This document shows, piece by piece, positions 1 through 10,569 of a DNA stretch of 61,330 nucleotides (the first letter of the stretch is position 1; each line of letters begins with the position of its first letter). The position numbers and the translations under genes are program-made. The DNA is from Gemmatimonadota bacterium (GTDB lineage Bacteria > Latescibacterota > UBA2968 > GCA-2709665). The notes under the pieces were generated by a model, which did not search any database, was not told the DNA's origin, and saw only the letters and a program-made list of their open reading frames with translations. The DNA is taken from contig JAPPNU010000004.1 in assembly GCA_028873695.1 (NCBI GenBank), positions 1-61,330 on the forward strand. Direction: 5' to 3'.

Positions 1-80
1 CAAGCCCGTAACTACTTATGCCGATACCTAAAGTCCAAAAGCGTATCGGCGCGAAAAGTAATTCTCTTGGCAGATTACAT

Positions 81-119
81 CACAAAACCGGCCCGGTCAT
101 CGATCGGGCCGGTTTTGTG
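81..119. terminator. Strong bidirectional hairpin terminator
   Basis: A near-perfect inverted repeat: CACAAAACCGGCCCG at 81-95 pairs with 105-119, and a G-T pair extends the stem to leave a loop of only about three bases. Runs of A on one side and T on the other fit intrinsic termination from either side. It lies about 180 bp beyond the hsdR stop codon and may mark the end of the leftward island transcript. Confidence 0.7.
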
Positions 120-296
120 GTATATTTCCCTTCGGCGTTGGCGACTCAATTCTCGGCGCGTTACCCGTATTCGATGTATGAGCAACCCTTGTGGTTGCCG
201 GCCTTTTTCGCCTTTGCCTTTTCTGACCACTGCTTTTCAGTTTTCGCCTTTAATCTTCTCTCTCCTCACTCCTCTATTCTCACTCCTGCTTTTGCC
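120..296. other. Non-coding tail of the hsdR transcript, pyrimidine-rich
   Basis: No gene is visible. From about 200 the plus strand is C/T-rich, and a 28-nt stretch at 203-230 closely matches 15669-15695 upstream of hsdM. Confidence 0.5.
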
Positions 297-3440
<3,144 letters not shown>

Positions 3441-3491
3441 GCGACACTCCCGGATGCGGATACGCGAATCTTCGAACTTGAACCGCATTGC

Positions 3492-3722
3492 TTACTCAGC
3501 GCGGTAACGGTACATACGTTCTCGGGCTAATTCCGCCGCATAGTGGAGGGCAGCATGCACCCCTTCTTTCGGTACCGAGGGATAACTCTTCGTAATGTCC
3601 TCCACAGTCAAACCGTCAGCCAGAAGGTCCAGCACGCAGGTGACCATAACCCTCGTACCGGCAATGCAGGCCTTGCCGTGGCAAACGTCCGGCCTGCTCG
3701 ATATGTAGTCCTGCCACTTCAT
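3492..3722 (-). CDS. DUF433 family putative antitoxin
   Basis: A 76-aa protein read from the ATG at 3722, which has GAGGATCAGC directly upstream; the longer open frame to 3866 adds unlikely residues. Body matches DUF433: a short N-terminal segment, then the GKACIAGTRVMV signature and a helix-turn-helix-like stretch (LADGLTVEDITKSYP). DUF433 proteins are usually encoded next to a DUF5615 PIN-like toxin and are thought to act as the antitoxin. Here the expected partner is missing; the next codons downstream (MRFKFED at 3488) may be what remains of it, run into hsdR. Family call is firm, function inferred. Confidence 0.8.
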   Translation of the reverse strand: MKWQDYISSRPDVCHGKACIAGTRVMVTCVLDLLADGLTVEDITKSYPSVPKEGVHAALHYAAELARERMYRYRAE

Positions 3723-3819
3723 GCTGATCCTCTTGGGCCCATCACGCGTTCTACGATCCGAACGCCGCTCCCGTGCCCAATGACCCCACGGCATGGATAC
3801 ACCGTTTATGCCAAGAAAC

Positions 3820-4080
3820 CTACTCCAACGGTGCGATCCTGCCGGGCGGCTCTGAACGTTGCGCACGTACCCAGGCTGCCATCAGTTCGTCCTGGTGAAG
3901 GGATGCCCATTCCTCCACAAGACGGCGGGCACGCGCGGGCAGCCGCCCCTCCACCACGCTGATGCTGTTTATCTCGATCACAGCTTCATGTTCGCCGTAC
4001 AGCGCGTGAAAATGAGGCGGATTGTGGTCGCGGAAATGCAGGCGAATGCTGATGCCGTAGAATCTACAGAGTTCAGGCAT
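3820..4080 (-). CDS. DUF4160 family protein
   Basis: An 86-aa protein with the DUF4160 pattern: ISIRLHFRDHNPPHFHA near the start and a conserved ARARRLVEEWASLHQDEL helix. Its start overlaps the end of the DUF2442 gene by 8 bp, the common two-gene arrangement of these families, which is often treated as a toxin-antitoxin-like pair of unproven activity. No catalytic residues can be assigned, though the His-rich HNPPHFH motif could bind metal. Confidence 0.8.
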   Translation of the reverse strand: MPELCRFYGISIRLHFRDHNPPHFHALYGEHEAVIEINSISVVEGRLPARARRLVEEWASLHQDELMAAWVRAQRSEPPGRIAPLE

Positions 4081-4363
4081 CGCGGCTCTGCATTGTCTGC
4101 TTCAGGCCAGGCATAACTTCCTCAACGGATTTGCCCGTGACTTGCATGTAGAGAGCGTCCGCGCAGAGTTCGATGTCATCGTCCCATGCTATGGCTCTGT
4201 GAGAAGTTATATGCACCTTCTCAAAATATCCCGGCGCATCCCAAATTTTGAACACGCCCTTACCGGCCAGGTGAGACAGGTCAATCTCCCCGGCGACGCC
4301 ATCTGCATATCGAAGCCAGATGCGGTAGCCGGCTCGTGAGTGTACCTCGGTTGGCCTAACCAT
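4073..4363 (-). CDS. DUF2442 family protein
   Basis: A 96-aa protein with the DUF2442 layout: a YRIWLRYADGVAGEIDLS strand pair, then GVFKIWDAP and the WDDDIELCADALY signature. It is the first gene of an overlapping pair with the DUF4160 gene, so translation is probably coupled. DUF2442 members are small beta-rich proteins commonly annotated as putative antitoxins; the function is not established. The initiator is the ATG at 4363, preceded by GGAGGCAGTACA. Confidence 0.8.
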   Translation of the reverse strand: MVRPTEVHSRAGYRIWLRYADGVAGEIDLSHLAGKGVFKIWDAPGYFEKVHITSHRAIAWDDDIELCADALYMQVTGKSVEEVMPGLKQTMQSRDA

Positions 4364-4564
4364 TGTACTGCCTCCTATGGCAACTATCGAGTTGGATCGT
4401 TATTCCCTGTGCGTCTCTGTGATAAGACAGCGAACCCGGAACATCGCGTCGACCACGGCACAGGCTGGGTGGGGTTCGGTTATGCGCATATTGGGTCTCC
4501 TCGGAAACGTCAGTACAGTTTATTATAGCCTATACCGGATTCAGAAAGGGTGGTCATGATGTCC
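4364..4564. other. Intergenic stretch, no gene seen
   Basis: About 200 bp between the DUF2442 and HicB-like genes. No convincing ORF or hairpin is visible on either strand. Confidence 0.4.
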
Positions 4565-4777
4565 CTACCCCAACATTAAGCGTTCGCCCTTGGGTTCCGG
4601 GATCGGGTCGCCAAACTCCCGGGCCGTTTCAGGCCACAAGTCCACGGCCTGATTGATGTTCTCCAACGCCGCCTCCTGGGTATTACCGTGGGCCGCGCAC
4701 AGGGGAAGTTCGGGCACTTCGGCCAAAAAAGCGCCATCTTCGTTGTTCCAATAAATGATAATCTCGTGATTGTGCAT
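4565..4777 (-). CDS. HicB-like antitoxin, solitary
   Basis: A 70-aa protein matching the HicB fold: IIIYWNNEDGAFLAEVPELPLC, then AHGNTQEAALENINQAVDLW. HicB antitoxins neutralise HicA mRNA interferases and repress their own operon. The ATG at 4777 is chosen because AAGGG lies 8 nt upstream; a GTG at 4786 is also in frame. No hicA is recognisable on either side, so this is an orphan, or its partner is a different protein. It lacks the long C-terminal DNA-binding extension of two-domain HicB proteins. Confidence 0.75.
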   Translation of the reverse strand: MHNHEIIIYWNNEDGAFLAEVPELPLCAAHGNTQEAALENINQAVDLWPETAREFGDPIPEPKGERLMLG

Positions 4778-4918
4778 TACTGCCACCCTTCGAGATGGTG
4801 TTTCAGCACGACCTGCCGTACCTGTCTTACCTGATACGGCTTGCTACGATCCCTGTTCTTCTTTGATGAATGTTCCTCATGGGGGTTCCTGAGGCCGTGA
4901 ATTGCGCATCGAAATCTG

Positions 4919-4935
4919 TGTCGCCTTTTGCGACA
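4919..4935. promoter_or_regulatory. TGTCGC-N5-GCGACA dyad
   Basis: A perfect inverted repeat with 6-nt arms, sitting between the HicB-like gene and the 357-aa gene. It resembles the TGTCGCA/TGCGACA dyads upstream of both hsdM copies, so it may bind the same regulator. It could also be a simple hairpin. Confidence 0.35.
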
Positions 4936-4971
4936 GATCGCGGGACATTGCTCGTGAGGCCTTCGTTTGAT

Positions 4972-5979
4972 CTACCTCGTTGGCTGTGGAGATTGCCCTT
5001 TTGTCAATGTGACAACGATCGGTGTCCGCGTTGTGGCTTCTACGATTGCAAAACCCATTTTCGATAGACCTGCACTCAAACAGTCATCTCGTTGCAGATT
5101 CTCCACGGTTTCCTCGGATAGGTTAACACGATCCAATGGAATCAATTCAAACGCCATATCGCCGCAGAATTTCATCCCCCTAGCCTCCAACGTCGCCCGT
5201 AGCTCTGCAGGCTGGCTATAGAAGTATTTCTCATGCTGTTCAATTTCGCGCACAAGCTTATCCCCCCACACTCTGCATAAGGTACTACTGCCCGCGAAGT
5301 TCGTTCCCCCACCGAGTGGCGCGATCGCCTGCCTACCAAGGTTCGAAATGTGATTGGAGTTCTTTCTCCGCAGTTCCCATATTTCTTTGTCAGTCAATGT
5401 TTTCCCACTCACACCATGGAGTTCGCGGGTGTCGGTGAGTTCCGGCCAATTCACATATACGATTCGCAATAGATCTTGTCGCACCCAGAGAAGGTTATCA
5501 GGATCATGATGCCTTCTTACATCCACGAAATATACGTCGGTATCGGCGACGATAGCAAAAAGCAGGTAATCTGATCTTTCAACAAATCCGGAATTTTCGA
5601 GTTTTCTGCTAAGGTGAAAGTGGTGCATTCCGTAATCCCAGAGAAGACCGTCCTTTGTGGCCGTATTCTCTACCCCGCGGCTCAGGTGTGGCAGAACGCT
5701 CTCTCCGGAAACGAAGAGTTGACGGAGATAAAAGACCGTATGCCAAGCCTCGAATTTGGTGTCGCAGCCTTCTTTATCGTATTCTCGAGCGAGACTACCC
5801 AATGAATCGTGGATTTCGCGGGAGAAATGGACGTCGCGCGGTCTTGGAACAATCCTCCTGATTCGCATTTCACAGTACCGGGCCGCGAAGTCGCTCGCAT
5901 CTCCCGTGTCTTCGAAAGAGATACCTTCCGTCGCGAAGTAGTGTTTGACAATTTCGATCAGATCTCGTTTGAAGTTCAT
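4972..5979 (-). CDS. Unknown defence-island protein with an HHFHL motif
   Basis: A protein of about 335 aa. The ATG at 5979 is chosen over one at 6045 because the residues after it look conserved (MNFKRDLIEIVKHYF) and GGGAACA lies just upstream. I do not recognise a named domain. Visible features are a central LLWDYGMHHFHLSRKL motif whose paired histidines could bind metal, a strand pattern SDYLLFAIVADTDVYFVDVRRH, and a later WPELTD segment. It resembles a family of uncharacterised proteins in which an HHxHL motif is followed by a fold with alternating beta strands. It directly follows the 758-aa nuclease-like gene on the same strand with about 110 bp between, so the two may work together. 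No membrane segment or signal peptide is seen. Confidence 0.75.
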   Translation of the reverse strand: MNFKRDLIEIVKHYFATEGISFEDTGDASDFAARYCEMRIRRIVPRPRDVHFSREIHDSLGSLAREYDKEGCDTKFEAWHTVFYLRQLFVSGESVLPHLSRGVENTATKDGLLWDYGMHHFHLSRKLENSGFVERSDYLLFAIVADTDVYFVDVRRHHDPDNLLWVRQDLLRIVYVNWPELTDTRELHGVSGKTLTDKEIWELRRKNSNHISNLGRQAIAPLGGGTNFAGSSTLCRVWGDKLVREIEQHEKYFYSQPAELRATLEARGMKFCGDMAFELIPLDRVNLSEETVENLQRDDCLSAGLSKMGFAIVEATTRTPIVVTLTKGQSPQPTR

Positions 5980-6089
5980 TGTTCCCACGTTCCCGTTCTG
6001 TCTGGACATCAATACCGATGGACCGATCCACGTCCGGCGCTCCATCGGCCGGCATCTAGCTCCAACTTGAAGTCGGCGCTCTTATTGCG

Positions 6090-8366
6090 TCAAGCAGGCC
6101 TTTTGCAAACAGCAACAAACGTGTATGGATTGTCCCAGTCTTCGATCTTCTTGCCCACCACGACGCAATGAGAACGATCCTGAATAGCGAATTGTGCTTC
6201 AGCCAATTGCTGGACAACCTCGTAGCGTCGTTCGGCGATTGCGTCCGGATATACGTAGAATATTACGAACCCGTCGCGGTGAGCAGGAGGATGTACGACT
6301 AGCGAACAGATATGTTCAGGGTCGCGATACGTCCTGGCTACTCGTTTACGTAGTTTCTCAATCTTCCGAAAAATCGCTCTTTGCTCCTCAAGATTGCCGA
6401 TACGCAACAGATCGAGTGCCTTGGTAGTCGAACCCTCTCTATGCCTGCTCTGGATCTGGAGGACAATTTGTTCCAATTTGTGATGAATCTTCGGCCGTGG
6501 TTTTTTTACTTCAACACCTGCATCAGCACTGTTGTAATAATTGTCAATTGGCCGCGACAGGCCCGACGTAATCAGCGGCCCACCTTCAAGTACATTTTCG
6601 TCCAAATTAAAACCGGTCTCAAGATAGAGTCCGAGCAAATCCATCTCATCGCCGACCAGATCGATCAGTTTTTGGCTTCGTGTACGTTCTGCGAAATAGT
6701 GTAGAAAGTATGCTGGTTCCTGGAGAAGGTCGGCGACACAAGCTAGATTTGCGTAGGTCAATGTAGGTGCTAGCTGGAGTTCAGGCGGAACCCATCCCGC
6801 TGCTTTTAGTTCCCGCTCAGCAATCGCCATCATTGAGAAATCGTCAATTGTGACTGAAATTCTTATGACGGATTCGACATTGTTTGGCTGTATTCCCAAT
6901 GGGCATACCGTGGATATCGCGGCAGTGTCACCAGCTCTTGCTCGCCAGATCAATTCCTCCAGACGGGAAGATTGCTCCGCTGGCTTCACAACAAGGTCTT
7001 GAATGTGACTATTGACACGTTTAGGAAGTCCGCGAAGACCTTGGACCGTAAGTGCTCCGGACTTTGCTTCCACAATCAACACGATCCGATCAACCGTACA
7101 GAGAAGATCCGTCTCGTAATGGGCACCATCAAACCGCCATTGGACATTCTGAGTCAAACGGGCAGTGGGAAGGATAGTTTGAAACGTCTCTTTGACTCTT
7201 TCTTCCAGAAATATAGCACGCCGTTTGTGGATTTTTTCGACGAAACCCGACGCACCGGCGAGAGACCGCAGGATATCATGAATGTGGACGAGACCAATCT
7301 GTGGCATTGGAAACAGGTACTCTCCGCCGACGTTAATTCCGGGAGAAACCGAAATTGGATTATTAAGAAAGAATTCCGACATTTCATCACGGTCGAGATC
7401 GCCTGGCTGTATAGACAACATATCGAGAACGCGATTGACTGTTTCGATCGAACGGCCTGACTCTTCGGCGATTTTTTCGCCATCGAATAAAAATAAATGT
7501 ACCAACTTGGTGTCCATAAGTGACCACAAACGTGATTCGACAATGTCAATATGCTCATCTTCCTTCATCACATTGACGAATTCTTCTGGGTCGCCATAAA
7601 GCTTCGGAAATTTGGCAATGAATCGGTGTGCGAGTTGATGAAGATTCTGAGAACGGAGAATCTCGTTGGCGACTGTCCAATGTTCGGCGGCGCGGTTCTC
7701 CATTATTCTAATGAGAGTAATTGTTACCTCAATTATGTCAGTTGCACTGAATCCATAGTGATCCTGAAAATTCGAATCTAAGGGGCCGTAAAGATCCTTG
7801 GAATATTCCACCATATCTGTACGATATCCCCAGTTTCGGATGATTCGGGTATGCGTTTGCAGTCGATCTCTGAGCGCCATTACAGCTTGTTGTTCTCTGT
7901 TGCACTCGGTTTTCAATGCAGATTGACGCATTTTCTGGTACACGTCTCCAAGTTCGACAATTGCGTCGAAGACCGCTTGAACAACGTCTGGAGTTACCGG
8001 TCTGCGACCCCATTCACCTTCGGAAAGCGTGAGCGCTAAAGCCTGAAGTATCTCTACGTGGTACTGCTGAACTACATCGTAATAGGCCTTTTCCGATACG
8101 CCCCTGTTTGTTACCGGGTGCTGCAAACCATAGGCCGCAACAACTGCGATTATCTGCCGTGGGTTTCTATCGCGAAAATACCCAATCAACGAATCGACAA
8201 GCTCACGAAACCTTGTCTCACTTTGGCAACCCGCCCAATGGTTAACCTCTTTCGATTCATCTCGGTCCGGAGGAGAGAATGAATATTTGAAAATCTGGAA
8301 ACCATTATCTTCGGTGTTCCGTTTCCTTGAATTGCGTTTTCGTTTCGGTCTGCGTTTTCGTTTCAT
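6090..8366 (-). CDS. Large protein with a PD-(D/E)xK nuclease-like core
   Basis: A 758-aa protein starting with a very basic stretch (MKRKRRPKRKRNSRKRN), likely nucleic-acid binding. Residues around 400-440 hold the pattern YETDLLCTVDRIVLIVEAKSG, which fits the D-x(n)-ExK active site of PD-(D/E)xK or NERD-type nucleases. The flanking regions are mostly helical and unrecognised. It is transcribed with the 357-aa gene and lies immediately downstream of an hsdS C-terminal relic, i.e. inside the hsdS-hsdR interval of a type I locus, a usual site for embedded defence genes. AT content is clearly higher than in the housekeeping half of the window, suggesting transfer. I infer a DNA- or RNA-cleaving defence effector; the family is not named with certainty. 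Confidence 0.7.
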   Translation of the reverse strand: MKRKRRPKRKRNSRKRNTEDNGFQIFKYSFSPPDRDESKEVNHWAGCQSETRFRELVDSLIGYFRDRNPRQIIAVVAAYGLQHPVTNRGVSEKAYYDVVQQYHVEILQALALTLSEGEWGRRPVTPDVVQAVFDAIVELGDVYQKMRQSALKTECNREQQAVMALRDRLQTHTRIIRNWGYRTDMVEYSKDLYGPLDSNFQDHYGFSATDIIEVTITLIRIMENRAAEHWTVANEILRSQNLHQLAHRFIAKFPKLYGDPEEFVNVMKEDEHIDIVESRLWSLMDTKLVHLFLFDGEKIAEESGRSIETVNRVLDMLSIQPGDLDRDEMSEFFLNNPISVSPGINVGGEYLFPMPQIGLVHIHDILRSLAGASGFVEKIHKRRAIFLEERVKETFQTILPTARLTQNVQWRFDGAHYETDLLCTVDRIVLIVEAKSGALTVQGLRGLPKRVNSHIQDLVVKPAEQSSRLEELIWRARAGDTAAISTVCPLGIQPNNVESVIRISVTIDDFSMMAIAERELKAAGWVPPELQLAPTLTYANLACVADLLQEPAYFLHYFAERTRSQKLIDLVGDEMDLLGLYLETGFNLDENVLEGGPLITSGLSRPIDNYYNSADAGVEVKKPRPKIHHKLEQIVLQIQSRHREGSTTKALDLLRIGNLEEQRAIFRKIEKLRKRVARTYRDPEHICSLVVHPPAHRDGFVIFYVYPDAIAERRYEVVQQLAEAQFAIQDRSHCVVVGKKIEDWDNPYTFVAVCKRPA

Positions 8367-8525
8367 ATCGTACGTATAGTCCGTGCGGAGTGGATGTTGT
8401 AGAACTGCGGGTCCAATTGGATCCTCAAGATCGCATCAAGGGTCATTTACGCCGATTGCAACGACACCACGATCAGGCACCAGTACGGCACACAATTGGC
8501 CAACCGTTGAAATGTGTAGCCTGAA
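8367..8525. other. Intergenic stretch upstream of the 758-aa gene
   Basis: About 160 bp that should hold the promoter and leader of the 758-aa gene. No strong Shine-Dalgarno is seen before its ATG, and no other gene is visible. Confidence 0.35.
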
Positions 8526-8750
8526 TCAATTGACCTGAAAATCGCCAGAAACCAACTTCGGCAGCAGCGTATCCCGTTGTGCGGCAAGGGCGTCACGAAG
8601 CCTCTGGTCGAGCACAACTTGCCCGTAGTCGTCTCGCTCGGCGGTCGGCATATCCGGGGCAATGTCCGGACCATGCAGAACCTGCCAACCGAGCCCCGAG
8701 AGTCACTCAAGGGCGGCCTGCTCAACGTCGGCTTCGGTGAGGGTGATCAT
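8526..8750 (-). pseudogene. Chimeric relic: hsdR N-terminus fused in frame to hsdS C-terminus
   Basis: Reading from the ATG at 8750 gives 75 codons. The first about 57 match the start of the full HsdR (MITLTEADVEQAALE, then [17 protein letters not shown]), with one in-frame stop where HsdR has Trp in DWL. After ALAAQ the frame changes identity to RDTLLPKLVSG and ends DFQVN, the typical C-terminus of an HsdS subunit (compare KRDALLPRLMTG in the HsdS at 12101). The relic therefore joins an hsdR head to an hsdS tail without shifting frame. It starts 6 bp after the HEPN gene stop codon. Confidence 0.85.
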
Positions 8751-8756
8751 GGCAAC

Positions 8757-10205
8757 CTACATCCCTGTACCCGTCAAGACCAGATTATCCCAATCAGGCG
8801 GGCGCTTAGCAGACAATAGCTTCAGCAACGTCCTGCGAGCTAAATCGCGTCCGTTTTCGACTGCTTTCCAAAACTTGTCGTTACCGACTTCACGCCCATG
8901 CACCAAAGAGGAGCGAACACCGTAGAACGCGCGTACGTTATCGAAGATTTCCTTCCTCTCTTTCGCATTTGAACCAACGAAGTAAGCTGCTCGTGTCGCT
9001 AGTCTGTAGGTCACTTCTGTACTGCCAGGATCATAAAGGATCTCCAATGTAGTAGCGTAATCCAGGATACTATCTTCAGCCCCTTGCATTCCAGGTCGGT
9101 TGTACGACGTTGCCAGTCGTCGAATTGCACGATTAAGAACATTCCGCTTTCCTTGGTACTCTTGCCAGCCGCGTATCATGTCATGAAAGACTGCCTCGTC
9201 TTCATCCGATAGCTGCTTTTCCGTCCACCAGCCATCATAGGGGTGGCCCCCACCGCCTATGCGTCCAAACGCAAAATTCCTATCGATCTCTTCCAGCCAC
9301 CTGTCTACACCAAAATAGTAGGCTCGGGCCGCCAGTGGTCCCCGTATAGCCACGGACAATATATCAAGCACGATCTCAGAGTCGCCCAAGAATCGATAGT
9401 CGATGTTCCAGTCAAGATCAAGATTATGTCCTGCCCTTGGCGAAGACGGAGCCCCGGTGCCCCATTTGAACTCTCTCACCAACACAGTAATGCTTTCGCC
9501 CTCGTTCGGAAGAGATGACCTTTCCAGCATTTCCGTAAGACGTCTGGGCAATTCATAGACTTGGTTTGCAACTTCGTAAGGCGCAATGAGAGTGCCTTCT
9601 CCGATGTTCACTTGTTCATGCAGTTTCAGTCCGTAAAATAAAGTTACAGCGTATCCTTGCAGTTCACGTCGCCCTCCAAGGTGTAGAAAGCAGTCGAGCG
9701 ATTTGGCAGCGTGTTTGCCGTCAGTCTTGATTGTCAACTCGACCAAGTTTTGGGCCAACGTTTTCATCTCCAAGAGGAAATCACCACGTGGTACGCTTAT
9801 CCTTATGCCTTCGTTGCCCCCTGAATTCTCCAGCATCGTGTGTATTATCGGGTGTTCTTGGAAGAGACTCAATATCCCGGTCAGGTCTGGATCTTTTCTT
9901 AAATGCATAGACAGAGATTCGAATTCTGTTAGATTGGCCAGTTCATTGGGGTCAGAGATTACCAATGCGCGAGTTTCAGCCGGAATGGAATTCTGGTTAA
10001 GGTTGGTAAAGGACCAGAACCAATGGGAATTAGTTTCAGCCAACTGATAGTTTCCTGTTTTCGACAGAGTAAGAAACTCCGAATACGACAACATGCGGCC
10101 CATGTGTCCAATGTCGCCGGAGAATCTCATCAGTGGACCCCAATCTTCAAGGGCTGTAGCCAGTCGTCTTATCCATTCCGATCGGTCAAAACCATGGTCA
10201 GTCAC
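8757..10205 (-). CDS. HEPN-type (ApeA-like C-terminal) putative RNase
   Basis: About 482 aa from the GTG at 10205. That start overlaps the stop of the upstream hsdR relic by 4 bp (GTGA), which points to coupled translation; the open frame runs on to 10310 but those residues look non-coding. The C-terminal third is helical and ends with VRAFYGVRSSLVHGREV, which contains the R-x4-H motif that forms the RNase active site of HEPN domains. A preceding helix (ATTLEILYDP ... YRLATRAAYFV) fits the same fold as in ApeA-like HEPN proteins. The N-terminal two thirds are unassigned and may sense the trigger. Together with the upstream PIN-domain gene it suggests abortive RNA cleavage. Function is inferred from motif and context. 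Confidence 0.75.
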   Translation of the reverse strand: MTDHGFDRSEWIRRLATALEDWGPLMRFSGDIGHMGRMLSYSEFLTLSKTGNYQLAETNSHWFWSFTNLNQNSIPAETRALVISDPNELANLTEFESLSMHLRKDPDLTGILSLFQEHPIIHTMLENSGGNEGIRISVPRGDFLLEMKTLAQNLVELTIKTDGKHAAKSLDCFLHLGGRRELQGYAVTLFYGLKLHEQVNIGEGTLIAPYEVANQVYELPRRLTEMLERSSLPNEGESITVLVREFKWGTGAPSSPRAGHNLDLDWNIDYRFLGDSEIVLDILSVAIRGPLAARAYYFGVDRWLEEIDRNFAFGRIGGGGHPYDGWWTEKQLSDEDEAVFHDMIRGWQEYQGKRNVLNRAIRRLATSYNRPGMQGAEDSILDYATTLEILYDPGSTEVTYRLATRAAYFVGSNAKERKEIFDNVRAFYGVRSSLVHGREVGNDKFWKAVENGRDLARRTLLKLLSAKRPPDWDNLVLTGTGM

Positions 10206-10402
10206 AGCGTCACCCCGTTGACCAACCGTGGATGCAGCGTGTTCATCAGAATGGTGAGCGCTCGAAGATACGCCATCCCGCATTCGTGGACCACCTGGCA
10301 GCCAATGCACGACCGCCAGTCAATCGCAGCAGATTCGACGTCGGTTTGAGCGAGTGTGGACAAAATGGTTCCTGCAGCGGCGTTTTGCGTTCTGTACTTC
10401 AA
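10202..10402 (-). pseudogene. Second hsdR N-terminal relic
   Basis: The frame encodes STLAQTDVESAAIDW followed by IGCQVVH, a decayed version of the HsdR start ([25 protein letters not shown]). A deletion then leads to NTLHPRLVNGV, resembling the later HsdR segment FHRMLVDGV. Its stop codon overlaps the GTG start of the HEPN gene by 4 bp. Upstream to 10569 nothing else is recognisable. It could conceivably be a translated leader peptide, but the HsdR likeness makes a relic the better reading. Confidence 0.7.
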
Positions 10403-10569
10403 CCGATGGTGAATGCCAACCGGGACTACCGATAAATCAATTCGGTGCTATAGATGCAGCTCTAACCACATTATAGGTGTCATGATTACGGTTCACCGCT
10501 GCACGAATTTCATTCACGCAGAATAGTGCGTGTTTAGCCGCAACTGATGTGGTTTGACGCCGATTCAGT

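Noticed and set aside
4778..4860. hicA partner next to the HicB-like gene
   Set aside because: Neither strand encodes the HicA core in the upstream or downstream spacer.
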